Shown: positions 1-9,066 of the stretch, piece after piece
How positions within the stretch are numbered: the first letter of the stretch is position 1
Layout of the letters: each line of letters starts with the position of its first letter
Assembly: GCA_025357835.1 (NCBI GenBank)
Contig: JANYLM010000148.1
Coordinates: forward strand, 1 to 64,000
Reading direction: 5' to 3'
From: Gammaproteobacteria bacterium
Lineage (GTDB): Bacteria; Pseudomonadota; Gammaproteobacteria; Steroidobacterales; Steroidobacteraceae
Length of the DNA stretch: 64,000 nucleotides
The notes under the pieces: model-generated
Database searches by the model: none
What the model was told of the DNA's origin: nothing
The model's input: only the letters and a program-made list of their open reading frames with translations
Program-made: the position numbers and the translations under genes

Positions 1-227
1 TCCTCGGCCCAGAGGCGCATGGAGATGGCCGGGATTAGCACCAGGTACAGCCAGGGATGCCAGCGGAAGAAGGGCTGCAAATCGGCTTGGCCGCGCTCGA
101 AGAAGCCGCCCACCTGGAAAGTGAACACCGCCGCCATCCCCAGAAAAATTACGATGAACACGTAGGCGAGCGGGGTCGCGAAGTAGCTGCGCAGTTCGCG
201 CCGGAAAACCACTAGGACCTTGCTCAT
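1..227 (-). CDS. ABC-2 type transporter permease, GldF-like (partial, N-terminus only)
   Basis: The first 75 codons of an inner-membrane ABC-2 permease are present; the rest lies beyond the left edge. The protein begins MSKVLVVFRRELRSYFATPL, an amphipathic cytoplasmic start typical of GldF/NosY-type permeases. A hydrophobic segment (AYVFIVIFLGMAAVFTF) follows, then an extracytoplasmic stretch and a second hydrophobic stretch near WLYLVLIPA. Its ATG overlaps the TGA of the upstream ATPase gene in an ATGA junction, so the two are translationally coupled and should form one exporter. The substrate cannot be told from this fragment. GldF homologues outside Bacteroidetes are general exporters and do not imply gliding. 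Confidence 0.8.
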   Translation of the reverse strand, partial: MSKVLVVFRRELRSYFATPLAYVFIVIFLGMAAVFTFQVGGFFERGQADLQPFFRWHPWLYLVLIPAISMRLWAE

Positions 228-1192
228 GCGCCCGCTCCTTGCGCCGCATCGGACACCGCGATGCCGGGCGGTTGAGTCAGGGAGCGAAATACTTCATCGA
301 GTCGCCCCGACTCCAGATGTAGCTCAGGCACGCGCCAGTTGTTCTTGGTGATGATGGCGCTCACCGCGGACAGGGTATTGGCGCCCGGCTTGGGCACTGC
401 AGTTAGCCGTAGCTCGCGTATGTCGAACTCCACTGCGGCGACCTCGGGCAGCAAGGTGAACTCGCGGCGCGCCGCCTCGAGTTCCTCGGGTTTTTCGAAG
501 CGCAGGCTGACGGCGTGATGATATCGGGAGCGAGCTTCGAGCGCGGTCGGGGTTTCATCGGCCACGATGCGGCCGTCGGCGATAATGATGGCGCGCGTGC
601 ACACCTCGTGGACCTCCTCCAGGATGTGAGTGGAAACGATAACTAGCTTATCCTTGCCGAGGTCATTGATCAGTCGCCGAACTTCATGTTTTTGGTTGGG
701 ATCGAGCCCGTCGGTCGGTTCGTCCAGGATCAAGACTTGGGGGTCATGAATCAATGCCTGCGCCAGGCCGACGCGGCGGCGAAAGCCCTTGGAAAGCGTC
801 TCGACGACTTGGCGGATCACCGGAGCCAAGCCCAGGCGGTCGATGACGACGGCACGGCGGCTGCGCCGCCGTTCACCGGTCAGGCCGCGCACGTCGGCGA
901 CGAAATCCAGGAACTCACTCACCGTCATTTCGCCGTAGCTGGGAGCTCCCTCCGGGAGATACCCCATGCAGGACTTGGCCGCGACAGGGGCTCGTTCTAT
1001 GTCGTATCCGCAGACCGAGATCTGACCGGCGGAAGGCGAAATGAAGCCCGCGATCATACGCATGGTCGTGGACTTGCCTGCGCCGTTGGCGCCCAAAAAT
1101 CCCAGCACTTCGCCCGGTGCCACGTCGAACGTCAAGTCATCGACGGCCCGTTTGTCGCCATAGCGTTTGGATAAATTTTTCGTCGTAATCAT
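224..1192 (-). CDS. ABC transporter ATP-binding protein, GldA-like
   Basis: A 322-residue ATPase subunit of an ABC-2 exporter. The Walker A motif GANGAGKST lies near residues 33-41, the signature motif is in the variant form LSKGFRRRVGLAQ, Walker B reads VLILDEPTDGLD, and the switch histidine is in VSTH. The C-terminal 100 residues are the extension usual in GldA/CcmA-like exporters. An AAGG ribosome-binding site sits seven bases before the ATG. It is the first gene of an operon with the permease that runs off the left edge. The family is certain; the exported substrate is unknown. Confidence 0.9.
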   Translation of the reverse strand: MITTKNLSKRYGDKRAVDDLTFDVAPGEVLGFLGANGAGKSTTMRMIAGFISPSAGQISVCGYDIERAPVAAKSCMGYLPEGAPSYGEMTVSEFLDFVADVRGLTGERRRSRRAVVIDRLGLAPVIRQVVETLSKGFRRRVGLAQALIHDPQVLILDEPTDGLDPNQKHEVRRLINDLGKDKLVIVSTHILEEVHEVCTRAIIIADGRIVADETPTALEARSRYHHAVSLRFEKPEELEAARREFTLLPEVAAVEFDIRELRLTAVPKPGANTLSAVSAIITKNNWRVPELHLESGRLDEVFRSLTQPPGIAVSDAAQGAGA

Positions 1193-1272
1193 AGGCGCCT
1201 TAGAGCTTTCAAGGACGGAGGAGGTTCAAATTATTGGTGCGCCGTCGTCAGCGCGGATATCAAGCGAGTCGG

Positions 1273-2115
1273 CTAGCCGCCCCCGCTCTTGCCATCGATG
1301 ACTGATTTGTTTTCTTTGAGTATACGTCGTACCTCGGGCAATGAGGGCCGATCAGCCATGCGAGCAATGAGTTCCGGCAATTCGTACCACTTGCGACCCC
1401 ATTGTACCAAGCGAGCCGCATCGGCGACGACCTGCGCGCGTGCCACGTCGGAGGGCGCCGATTTCGGATCGGGCTTGCCGGCCGCCTTTTGAGGTGGCGC
1501 CGCTTTGACCGAGGCACCCGGCCTCGATGGTTGTTTGCCGGGAGGTTTTGCAGTCGGCTTGGCGGTCACAGCAGCCTTGCGCTCGGTGCGCGCAACCTGT
1601 GCCGTGCCCGCGGCAGGTGGTGCGCGCTTGGTGGCGAAAAATTCCGGCATTTCCCGCGTGGCAGACGCCGTAACGGCGGGCATTTCCCGCGTGGTCGCGG
1701 CCGTGATGATAGGCATTTCCCGGGTCGCCGTGCTGGAAGCCGATTCCGGCGTCGTCTGCGCGACGTCGTTCGGCGGTCCTCGGTCCAAGGAACGCTCGTT
1801 CTGCGCCTCGGCGACAGGAATGAATCTCTCGATGTGGTCGGATCCCACCAGGTTGGCGAGGAAGATCATCAGCTCCAGGGATTCCGAATACTTCGCGTCC
1901 GCCATTTTCACGCGGTCTTCGATATGGGCGCGCAGTGCGACAGTCTTCTGGATGGCCAGATCGATGATCCAGCGGCTCGGCCGCTGGTGCTCCACCCATG
2001 GCTGGATCTTCCAATAGCTGTCGTCGTCGAGGGAGGAGTACCTGGCATGCAGCTCAAGGCTCTTGAGCCACTTGTCCAATAGTTCCAACAGTCTTTGATC
2101 GGCGGGTGTTGCCAT
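1273..2115 (-). CDS. Hypothetical protein with a three-fold 11-residue repeat
   Basis: A 280-residue soluble protein of no family I recognise. The start is placed at MATPADQRLL; the frame stays open 45 bases further upstream without a better start. Residues 1-100 are folded-looking and helical, rich in Trp, Leu and Asp. The middle is low-complexity and contains three consecutive 11-residue units built on TREMP (1646-1727), followed by a Lys/Ala/Pro-rich linker. The last 55 residues look folded again and contain WGRKWYELPELIARM. The architecture suggests two small domains joined by a flexible tether. There is no signal peptide or membrane segment. It is divergent from asnB, about 90 bases away. 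Confidence 0.7.
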   Translation of the reverse strand: MATPADQRLLELLDKWLKSLELHARYSSLDDDSYWKIQPWVEHQRPSRWIIDLAIQKTVALRAHIEDRVKMADAKYSESLELMIFLANLVGSDHIERFIPVAEAQNERSLDRGPPNDVAQTTPESASSTATREMPIITAATTREMPAVTASATREMPEFFATKRAPPAAGTAQVARTERKAAVTAKPTAKPPGKQPSRPGASVKAAPPQKAAGKPDPKSAPSDVARAQVVADAARLVQWGRKWYELPELIARMADRPSLPEVRRILKENKSVIDGKSGGG

Positions 2116-2205
2116 GTCTTTGCAGCTCCAGGGTCGCACCCTAAACGAACGGCTGCCCAATGGCTAGCGGTACATCGGGTCTGAAGCCGCGTTAGACTGC
2201 CGGCC

Positions 2206-3942
2206 ATGTGTGGCATAGCCGGTATTATTAGCGAGCGGGCAAGCGCTGAGATCGCCAGCAGCATGGCGCAGCGCCTTCGGCATCGCGGTCCGGACGGCGA
2301 AGGGGTGTGGAGTGAGCCGGGGGTCGCGCTGGCTCACCGCCGCCTGGCCATATTGGATTTGTCCGAGGGCGGTCACCAGCCCATGCTGTTCGATTCCCAG
2401 GTACTGACTTACAACGGCGAGATTTACAACCACGAGCGATTGCGTGCCGCTCTGCCGGGGCCGTGGCGGTCTACCGGGGACACCGAGGTACTGGTCCATC
2501 TTTTGGCGACGCAGGGCAGCGCCTGCCTGGACCGATTGGTCGGGATGTTCGCGTTTGCCGCTTGGGACCGGCGGGAACGGCGGCTGTTGCTTGTCCGCGA
2601 TCGCTTGGGGATCAAGCCTCTGTACTACCAGGTGCTGCCGGACGGGATTGCATTTGCTTCGGAACTGAAATCGTTATTGGTCCTGAGCCAACCCGAGATA
2701 GATCAGAGCGCCGTGCGTGATTTTTTGTTCCACGGCTACATCCCAGCGCCGAAAACCATTTATCGCGGCATCTCGAAATTGCCGGCGGGGCACACGCTGA
2801 CCTGGGCCGCGGGTCGCATCAGCATCGAGCGCTATTGGAATCCGTCGACGGCGATCATCGCGCGCAGCCCCGCCGACACCGTGCAGGAACTTGATTCCTT
2901 GCTGCACGAGGTCGTGCCGGCGCACACATTGTCGGATGTGCCGGTCGGAGTTTTTTTGAGCGGTGGCATCGATTCCGCGCTCACCGCTTTTTATCTGGAC
3001 ACTCCGCGCACCTATACCCTGGGATTCGATTCCGGCGCGCGCTCCGAATCGGGCGCGGCACGCAGGGCGGCCGAACATTTGCACACAGAGCACACGGAAA
3101 TGACGGCGCCCGAGGCGGATTTCGCTGGGGCACTCGAGCGGATGCCAGGACTTTTCGATGAACCTTTCGGCGACAGTGCGGCGTGGTCTAATTATCTCAT
3201 AGCGCAATTCGCCCGCCGCGAAGTGAAAGTTGCACTGAGCGGCGAGGGCGGTGATGAAATTTTTTGCGGATACCCGCGGTACTGGTCGAATATCGGCGCG
3301 CGTTCAACCTTCTTCAATAGATCCCTGGCCCGCTACCTGCCGCCGCTGTCGCGCTTGGCTGCCTCGATGCAAAAGCACGCCTACGTCGGATTGCCGGCGT
3401 ATGCCGCGGCGCTCGGGGGCATGACGGCGCAGCAGATAGAGCCCTTGCTGGCGCAGGGATGGCGGGAGCCGGGCTACGACTACCTATGGTTCTACCGGCA
3501 ATACTGGCGGGAGGACTTGGATCCCCTCGCTCAATTGCGCTGGCTTGATTTGAAAACCGATTTGGCTGAAGGCCTGTTGACGAAAGTCGATCGAACCAGC
3601 ATGGCGCATTCGCTCGAGGTGCGTCCGCCGCTGCTGGATCACCGCTTGGTGGAATTCATGTTGAGCGTCGACCCTGCGGTCTTGGTAGACCCGCGGCGGC
3701 GGCGCGGTAAATTGCTGGTGCGGCAACTCATGGAGTCGCGCCTGCCGCCCGGCCATTTGGATCAACCCAAATCCGGGTTTGGCTTGCCGGTGCACCGTTG
3801 GTTGCGGCGGCACCCGCAGGTGTTGCGTGATGCCGTACGGCGCCTGGTGGATCGCGGTGTACTGCAACGGCGGGTCGGGACGGAATTTCGCAGAGCGTGG
3901 TACCTGCTGGTACTCGATCGTTGGTTTACAGCCTTTGGCTGA
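2206..3942 (+). CDS. asnB: Asparagine synthase (glutamine-hydrolysing) family protein, AsnB type
   Basis: A 578-residue class II glutamine amidotransferase fused to an ATP-dependent amide ligase. The protein opens MCGIAG, so Cys2 becomes the N-terminal nucleophile of the glutaminase domain (residues 1 to about 200). The synthetase half has the pyrophosphate loop LSGGIDSAL near residue 250 and the SGEGGDEIFCGYPRY motif. Being first in a polysaccharide cluster suggests it amidates a sugar acid or another glycan precursor rather than supplying bulk asparagine, as proposed for many O-antigen cluster AsnB homologues. That role is inference. The glycosyltransferase-like gene starts 9 bases downstream. 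Confidence 0.9.
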   Translation: MCGIAGIISERASAEIASSMAQRLRHRGPDGEGVWSEPGVALAHRRLAILDLSEGGHQPMLFDSQVLTYNGEIYNHERLRAALPGPWRSTGDTEVLVHLLATQGSACLDRLVGMFAFAAWDRRERRLLLVRDRLGIKPLYYQVLPDGIAFASELKSLLVLSQPEIDQSAVRDFLFHGYIPAPKTIYRGISKLPAGHTLTWAAGRISIERYWNPSTAIIARSPADTVQELDSLLHEVVPAHTLSDVPVGVFLSGGIDSALTAFYLDTPRTYTLGFDSGARSESGAARRAAEHLHTEHTEMTAPEADFAGALERMPGLFDEPFGDSAAWSNYLIAQFARREVKVALSGEGGDEIFCGYPRYWSNIGARSTFFNRSLARYLPPLSRLAASMQKHAYVGLPAYAAALGGMTAQQIEPLLAQGWREPGYDYLWFYRQYWREDLDPLAQLRWLDLKTDLAEGLLTKVDRTSMAHSLEVRPPLLDHRLVEFMLSVDPAVLVDPRRRRGKLLVRQLMESRLPPGHLDQPKSGFGLPVHRWLRRHPQVLRDAVRRLVDRGVLQRRVGTEFRRAWYLLVLDRWFTAFG

Positions 3943-3950
3943 GAGTTACT

Positions 3951-5015
3951 GTGGAAACGCCTAGGGGGCGCCACGCGCCGCGAATTTTGTTCGTGCCGGT
4001 TTCGGGGAAGTACGGCATGGGTGAATACGCACGCTCATTGGCGATTGCGCGAGCCGTAAGTCAGCGCTGGCCGGATGCGCAAATACACTTTGTATTGAGT
4101 CGCGCGGCTCCCTATGCCGTCGACCCGCCGTTTCAGGCGACCTTGCTGGCCTCATCGCCCACCTTCCATTCAGCGGCCGTCATTGAATTGCTGCAGACCA
4201 TGCGGCCCGACATCGTGGTATTCGACAACGCGGGGCGCACGGCTCAGCTGCGCGCGGCGCGCCGGCTCGGCGCGCACATCGTCTATATAAGCGCGCGGGC
4301 ACGCCAGCGACGCAAGGCGTTTCGCCTGGGTTGGATGCGGCTGATCGACGAGCATTGGATCGCCTACCCGAAATTCGTCGCTGGCCCACTGAGCGTCCTC
4401 GAGCGCCTCAAGCTCAAGATGTACAAAGGGCCTGTTGTCCGCTACCTCGATGTCATTTTGACGCCCGCGGAGCCGCAGCGGCGCGACGCCATTCTGTTGC
4501 GGGCGGGTGGCGAAGCGGGATCCTACGTTTTGATGGTGCCCGGAGGCGGTACCGGTCACCCGGGGGTGGCCGATGCGGCGAGCCGATTTGTGGGCGCTGC
4601 CCGCCGTCTTGCGCAAGGCGGCACCTCGATAGTCTTCGTGGGTCCTTGGGCGGGAGAGCCTGTGCCGAATTTGCACCCTGTCGGCTCCCTCCCGCAAGCG
4701 GAGCTCGGGGAATTCATGCGCTCGGCGCGCATGATCATCGCCAACGGCGGCTCCACCTTGTTGCAGGCAATTGCCTGCAACAAAGCATGTGTCGCCGTGC
4801 CGATTGCGAAAGATCAGTTGCAGCGTATTCGGTGCTGCGTCGCCGCCGGCGTTGCAATCGCCGCGGCGCTGGAGGTCGACAGCATCGTGCAGACCGCCGT
4901 CGGTCTATTGCAGAATGAACCGCAGCGTACCGGCCTCGAGCGCCGGGCCGCCGAGCTTGAGCTCGCCGACGGCGTCGCCGTCGCCGTGCAGGCGCTGGCT
5001 CAGTGGCTGACTTGA
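3951..5015 (+). CDS. GT28/MurG-like glycosyltransferase
   Basis: A 354-residue GT-B-like protein. The GTG at 3951 is chosen because it lies just after the asnB stop and leaves a short lead-in to the first strand, ILFVPVSGKYGMGEYARSLA. An upstream in-frame ATG lies inside asnB. The C-terminal half has the glycine-rich VPGGGTGHPG loop, then PQAELGEFMRSARMIIANGG and STLLQAIACNKACVAVP, the pattern of GT28 and UDP-GlcNAc 2-epimerase-like folds where the nucleotide sugar binds. No membrane segment is seen. It likely adds a sugar to the surface glycan. Donor and acceptor cannot be predicted. Confidence 0.65.
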   Translation: METPRGRHAPRILFVPVSGKYGMGEYARSLAIARAVSQRWPDAQIHFVLSRAAPYAVDPPFQATLLASSPTFHSAAVIELLQTMRPDIVVFDNAGRTAQLRAARRLGAHIVYISARARQRRKAFRLGWMRLIDEHWIAYPKFVAGPLSVLERLKLKMYKGPVVRYLDVILTPAEPQRRDAILLRAGGEAGSYVLMVPGGGTGHPGVADAASRFVGAARRLAQGGTSIVFVGPWAGEPVPNLHPVGSLPQAELGEFMRSARMIIANGGSTLLQAIACNKACVAVPIAKDQLQRIRCCVAAGVAIAAALEVDSIVQTAVGLLQNEPQRTGLERRAAELELADGVAVAVQALAQWLT

Positions 5016-5059
5016 CCGAAGCCGCCGGCAATTTCGCTCTGGTGGTATCCTTGCGATAA

Positions 5060-5947
5060 ATGCCGGCGTTTATCTATCAAATATTGAATCACTACACCGC
5101 GCCCTCGGAGTTGGATGCCGGTTTTCTGCTGCTCGATAACTCGGCCAATGAAAGGCCCGATTGGTTCGAGTACTGGCCGATGCGAAAGTATTTGCTGCAT
5201 GAGTCTCTCGATGAGGAGGCGTTCTATGGTTTCGTATCGCCCAAGTTTCGCGTCAAGACCAATCTTAGCGCGGCGCAGGTACATGCATTTATCCTGGGCG
5301 CCGACGCCGGGACGGATGTAATTCTATTCAGTCCAGGCATTCAAAACAGTGCGCATTTCCTCAACGTGTTTGAACACGGCGACGCGAAGCACCCGGGACT
5401 TTTGAACGTCGCACAGCAATTATTTTTTCGCATCAATCGGCCGACGACTCTCGGCGATCTGGTGACGGATTCCAGAAATGAAGTTTTCTCAAACTACTTC
5501 GTCGCCAAGCCACGCTTCTGGCGCGAGTGGATGGCGATCAACGAAGCCCTGTTCGCATTTGCAGAGGACCCCGCGGATCCTCTGGGAGCTCAGCTGCGAA
5601 CATGCACGAGCTATAGGTCCCGATCGTCGGTGCCGATGAAGATCTTTGTCATGGAGCGGATCGCGACTTGGCTGCTCGCGACGGATCGGCGTTTCGTCGC
5701 GCGCGCCTATGACTCGTTGGCGCCCGGCAGACGGCCTTATCGAGCTCCGGTCGCCATCGCGTGCGATGCCCTGAAAATCGCCTACATCGCTCAGGGACGC
5801 AAATCCTACAAAGATGTGTTCTTGATGATCCAGAAGCTGCGTTCGATGTTGACCTGGCAGACGCGTTGGGGGGCTGCGCTGGGGTCGAAGCCGATCCGCC
5901 GTTGCCTGCGTCATTTGGCATCGTATTGGCGGGAGCGCGCTCGCTAG
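5060..5947 (+). CDS. Unknown polysaccharide-cluster protein, possibly a glycosyltransferase
   Basis: A 295-residue soluble protein starting MPAFIYQILNHY. It has the pattern LLDNSANERPDWFEYWPMR near residues 25-45, NYFVAKPRFWREW in the middle and MKIFVMERIATWLLAT near residue 195. The spacing of these last blocks resembles the Asn/Phe-Trp and Phe-x-x-Glu-Arg segments of capsule glycosyltransferases such as the DUF4422 type. No clear DxD metal motif is visible, so the assignment rests on context and a distant likeness. The gene follows the GT28-like gene by 44 bases and ends 6 bases before the convergent GT4 gene. Base composition here is slightly AT-richer than in its neighbours. Confidence 0.45.
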   Translation: MPAFIYQILNHYTAPSELDAGFLLLDNSANERPDWFEYWPMRKYLLHESLDEEAFYGFVSPKFRVKTNLSAAQVHAFILGADAGTDVILFSPGIQNSAHFLNVFEHGDAKHPGLLNVAQQLFFRINRPTTLGDLVTDSRNEVFSNYFVAKPRFWREWMAINEALFAFAEDPADPLGAQLRTCTSYRSRSSVPMKIFVMERIATWLLATDRRFVARAYDSLAPGRRPYRAPVAIACDALKIAYIAQGRKSYKDVFLMIQKLRSMLTWQTRWGAALGSKPIRRCLRHLASYWRERAR

Positions 5948-5953
5948 CCGCCG

Positions 5954-7048
5954 TTAGTCGAGCGCCGCGTACTGTGCAGCGATTTGCGCCGCGCCCAGGT
6001 TTTTCAGAATCTCCGCCGCCCCTGCGTCGATTTCAGTAGACAGTGCTTCATCGATCTTTTGCGCCAACGCCGTGGAATCGCCTAGCGGCACCAGCCAGTG
6101 CGCCAAGGGGCCTGTAAGAATTTCGTCCGGCCCGTGCGGGCAGTTCGTGCTCACGACCGGCGTGCCGCAGGCCAGTGCCTCGACCAATACCAGTGGAAAG
6201 CCCTCGTAATCCGAGGACAGCACCACGAGCTTGGCGCCTCGCATCCATGGATAGGGGTTCTGGCGGAACGCGACCGGCCGAACCCGCGCTCCGACACCGA
6301 ATTTCCGCGCCAGGCGTGCCACTTTGTGGGGATGATTCGTCAGCATCACCAGAGGCAGTTCGTTTGCGCATTCGCGTAAGCTAGCGAGCAATACGTCGAT
6401 GCGTTTCTGATTCGATGCGCGCCCGACGTGCAGCAGATACGGCTCGGCCGGCACGGGCTCGTCGGGCATGGCGCTGAGACGCCGTAGTTCCTCAAAGTCG
6501 AAGGGGTTGTAAATCGTGCGCACGCTTTGCGGCGCGAGCCAGCGGCACTTCTGCAGCTCGTGCTGCAGCCCTCGCGAAACGGTTATCACGCGTTTCCCGT
6601 TGAGCACCGATTGCAGACGGCGCTGTCGAAAATACTGCAGCGGATTGCGGCGCAGGGTCTGATTCAACGCAGCTAGTATAGAGGCGTGGACGCAATACCA
6701 CGTGTTCGGCAGCCGCGCGCGTGCCACGACGTGCTGTGAATGAATCAAGTTGGCTACGATGAGATCGAAGGGCACGCCGTCGGCTCGCTCCAGTTCCCCG
6801 AGCACAGACACCAGCTCAATCGCCTGCCGAGCATAGGCGCGACCGCCCATTGCGCGTTTCGGCGCGGTGCGCAAAAAGTGTAATTGGCGCTCGCCGCGCG
6901 CGTCGTAGTGACCGGCATTTTCGAGCGCGACGACGTAGGTATCGTGCCCGGCCTGTGCAAGCGCGCGGCGCAGAGTTAGCGTCACCTTCTCCGCGCCGCC
7001 GCCGTACATCGAATCGACTATTAGCGCTATTTTTCGGCGTTTTATCAC
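5954..7048 (-). CDS. Glycosyltransferase family 4 (GT-B)
   Basis: A 364-residue GT-B glycosyltransferase starting at GTG (7048). The N-terminal Rossmann strand reads KIALIVDSMYGGGAEKV, with the glycine-rich acceptor loop. The donor domain has LHVGRASNQKRIDVLLAS and EGFPLVLVEALACGTPVV, which supplies the paired Glu residues of the E-x7-E motif of retaining GT4 enzymes. It is cytoplasmic or peripherally membrane-associated. It is transcribed away from the CDP-sugar operon across a 104-base intergenic region, which should hold both promoters. The linkage formed is unknown; a role in the surface glycan is inferred from context. Confidence 0.85.
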   Translation of the reverse strand: MIKRRKIALIVDSMYGGGAEKVTLTLRRALAQAGHDTYVVALENAGHYDARGERQLHFLRTAPKRAMGGRAYARQAIELVSVLGELERADGVPFDLIVANLIHSQHVVARARLPNTWYCVHASILAALNQTLRRNPLQYFRQRRLQSVLNGKRVITVSRGLQHELQKCRWLAPQSVRTIYNPFDFEELRRLSAMPDEPVPAEPYLLHVGRASNQKRIDVLLASLRECANELPLVMLTNHPHKVARLARKFGVGARVRPVAFRQNPYPWMRGAKLVVLSSDYEGFPLVLVEALACGTPVVSTNCPHGPDEILTGPLAHWLVPLGDSTALAQKIDEALSTEIDAGAAEILKNLGAAQIAAQYAALD

Positions 7049-7152
7049 TTAAATCCATGATACCGGCCGGTAGTCGATGCTGCAATCGCCACCGCCGGCG
7101 TGCACAGTCTGATAGCCTAACCGATCCCTTGGGCTGCGCTACGAGCGATAAA

Positions 7153-8238
7153 GTGGCAACAGTAGTATTTCCAGTCGACAGTGCAGCGCAGTTTTGGCGT
7201 GACCGCCGAGTCCTGCTCACAGGACACACAGGGTTCAAGGGCGCGTGGATGACTCTGTGGTTGCGCGCAATGGGCGCCGACGTCACGGGTTACGCACTGT
7301 CGCCGCACACGGATCCGAACCTGTGGGACATCGTGCATGGTGCATCACGCTCCGTGATCGGCGATATTCGCGATGTGCTCCGAACCGCCGAAGTCGTGGC
7401 GTCGGCCGATCCGCAGATCGTGATACACATGGCGGCCCAGGCCTTGGTCAGGATGTCCTATCGCGATCCGCTCGGCACCTATGCCACCAATGTCATGGGC
7501 ACCGCGGCGCTGCTGCAGGCATGCCGCTCTGTGCGCGATCTCGAGTGCATCGTCGTTGTCACCAGCGACAAGGTCTACGAGAATCAGGGTGAGGGTCGCA
7601 GCTTCGACGAAGGCGATCGGCTGGGAGGTCATGACCCGTATAGCAACAGTAAGGCCTGCGCGGAACTGGTGGCCGCAAGTTTTCGCGACAGCTTTTTTGC
7701 CGACGGCCCGCCGCTTGCCACCGCCCGTGCGGGCAATGTCATCGGGGGAGGGGACTGGTCCGAGGATCGCCTCATTCCCGACTGCGTCAGGGCGCTCAAA
7801 TTGGGCCAAGCAGTGAACCTGCGCTACCCCGATGCGGTCCGGCCCTGGCAGCATGTCCTCGAACCGCTGTCCGGCTACCTGACCCTGGCGCAGGCCTTAG
7901 TCATGGCGCCGAAAAAGACGCCGCGCGCTGTTAATTTCGGGCCCGACCCCGCATCCTTCTGCAAGGTACACGAGGTGGTGGACGCATTCGGGGCGCGATT
8001 TGCCGGCCGGCCCGGGTGGACACGGAATCCGGCGCCGCAACCAGCGGAGGCGCAGGCACTGACCCTGTCGTCGACACTGGCGGGGCATGCGCTCGGCTGG
8101 CATCCTAGGCTGGATATTCGCGAGTCGTTGTCGTGGACAGCGGATTGGTACATGGCCAGTGCGGCAGGGGAGAACATGTTGGCATTTTCCGAAGCACAGA
8201 TATCGCGGTATCGTGGCTTGCTGCAGGGATCGCGATGA
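7153..8238 (+). CDS. rfbG: CDP-glucose 4,6-dehydratase
   Basis: A short-chain dehydrogenase of 361 residues that converts CDP-D-glucose to CDP-4-keto-6-deoxy-D-glucose. The frame stays open far upstream. The GTG at 7153 is chosen because it places the cofactor loop LLTGHTGFKGAWMTLWL about 20 residues in, as in other RfbG proteins. Further motifs are YRDPLGTYATNVMGT, the catalytic TSDKVYEN stretch and YSNSKACAE (YxxxK). The next gene overlaps it by 4 bases (ATGA), and that gene makes its substrate, which supports the CDP specificity. Confidence 0.9.
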   Translation: MATVVFPVDSAAQFWRDRRVLLTGHTGFKGAWMTLWLRAMGADVTGYALSPHTDPNLWDIVHGASRSVIGDIRDVLRTAEVVASADPQIVIHMAAQALVRMSYRDPLGTYATNVMGTAALLQACRSVRDLECIVVVTSDKVYENQGEGRSFDEGDRLGGHDPYSNSKACAELVAASFRDSFFADGPPLATARAGNVIGGGDWSEDRLIPDCVRALKLGQAVNLRYPDAVRPWQHVLEPLSGYLTLAQALVMAPKKTPRAVNFGPDPASFCKVHEVVDAFGARFAGRPGWTRNPAPQPAEAQALTLSSTLAGHALGWHPRLDIRESLSWTADWYMASAAGENMLAFSEAQISRYRGLLQGSR

Positions 8239-9011
8239 AGTGCGTGATCCTCGCCGGCGGCCGGGGCACTCGCATCGCCGAGGAGTCGAGTACGCGCCCG
8301 AAACCCATGCTGGAAATCGGCGCTCAACCCATTCTTTGGCACATCATGAAGCTGTATGCCTCATTCGGCGTCAGCGAGTTCATCGTCTGTCTCGGCCACA
8401 AGGGATACGTGATCAAGGAATATTTCGCGAACTATTTCTTGCATCAGGCGGACGTCACTTTCGATATGACACAGAACCGAGTCGAGTACCACGATTGCCG
8501 AAGCGAACCTTGGAAGGTGACACTTGTCGATACGGGCGAGGAGAGCATGACTGGCGGCCGGCTCTTGCAGGTCGGTAAGTACCTCAATGCCGGTGAACCT
8601 TTTTGCATGACTTACGGCGACGGGCTAGCCAATGTTGACATCGGCGCGGAACTCGCTTTCCACGCCGATCATGGCCGAAAGGCCACCGTGGCCTGCGTGC
8701 GGCCGCCGGCGCGCTTTGGCCGTGTGGTCACGCAAGGCACTCAGGTAGTTTCCTTCGAGGAGAAGCCGACCGCCGAGGGCGGCCTCATAAACGGCGGCTT
8801 CTTCGTTCTGGACCCCAGCGTGCTCGAGCTGATCGACGGCCACGATACCGTCTGGGAAAAAGGGCCCTTGGAGAGTTTGGCGGCGGATGGTCAATTGGCT
8901 GCCTGGGTGCATCGCGGCTTCTGGCAGCCGATGGATACCTTGCGCGACAAACAGAATCTTAATTCGCTATGGGACAGCGGCGCCGCGCCGTGGAAGCTGT
9001 GGGAAGGTTGA
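8235..9011 (+). CDS. rfbF: Glucose-1-phosphate cytidylyltransferase
   Basis: A 258-residue nucleotidyltransferase that makes CDP-glucose from CTP and glucose-1-phosphate. It begins MKCVILAGGRGTRIAEESST with the family signature GGxGTR followed by RPKPML. EYHDCRSEPWKVTLVDTGEE and the FCMTYGDGLANVD segment distinguish RfbF from dTDP-glucose synthases. The length matches the usual 257-260. The start overlaps the rfbG stop. It supplies the entry step of the CDP-sugar pathway encoded by the five-gene run. Confidence 0.93.
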   Translation: MKCVILAGGRGTRIAEESSTRPKPMLEIGAQPILWHIMKLYASFGVSEFIVCLGHKGYVIKEYFANYFLHQADVTFDMTQNRVEYHDCRSEPWKVTLVDTGEESMTGGRLLQVGKYLNAGEPFCMTYGDGLANVDIGAELAFHADHGRKATVACVRPPARFGRVVTQGTQVVSFEEKPTAEGGLINGGFFVLDPSVLELIDGHDTVWEKGPLESLAADGQLAAWVHRGFWQPMDTLRDKQNLNSLWDSGAAPWKLWEG

Positions 9012-9066
9012 CTGTTATGCCTGGGGTGGTGCGATTGAGGTTGGTGCGCTGTTTGAGGCCGGCGCG

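Noticed and set aside
1646-1727. Possible CRISPR array (three regular repeats)
   Set aside because: The repeats are in frame within a gene, only three, with no unrelated spacers and no cas genes.
6850-7152. N-terminal extension of the CDP-glucose dehydratase frame
   Set aside because: It overlaps the divergent glycosyltransferase gene and precedes the normal start of the family.
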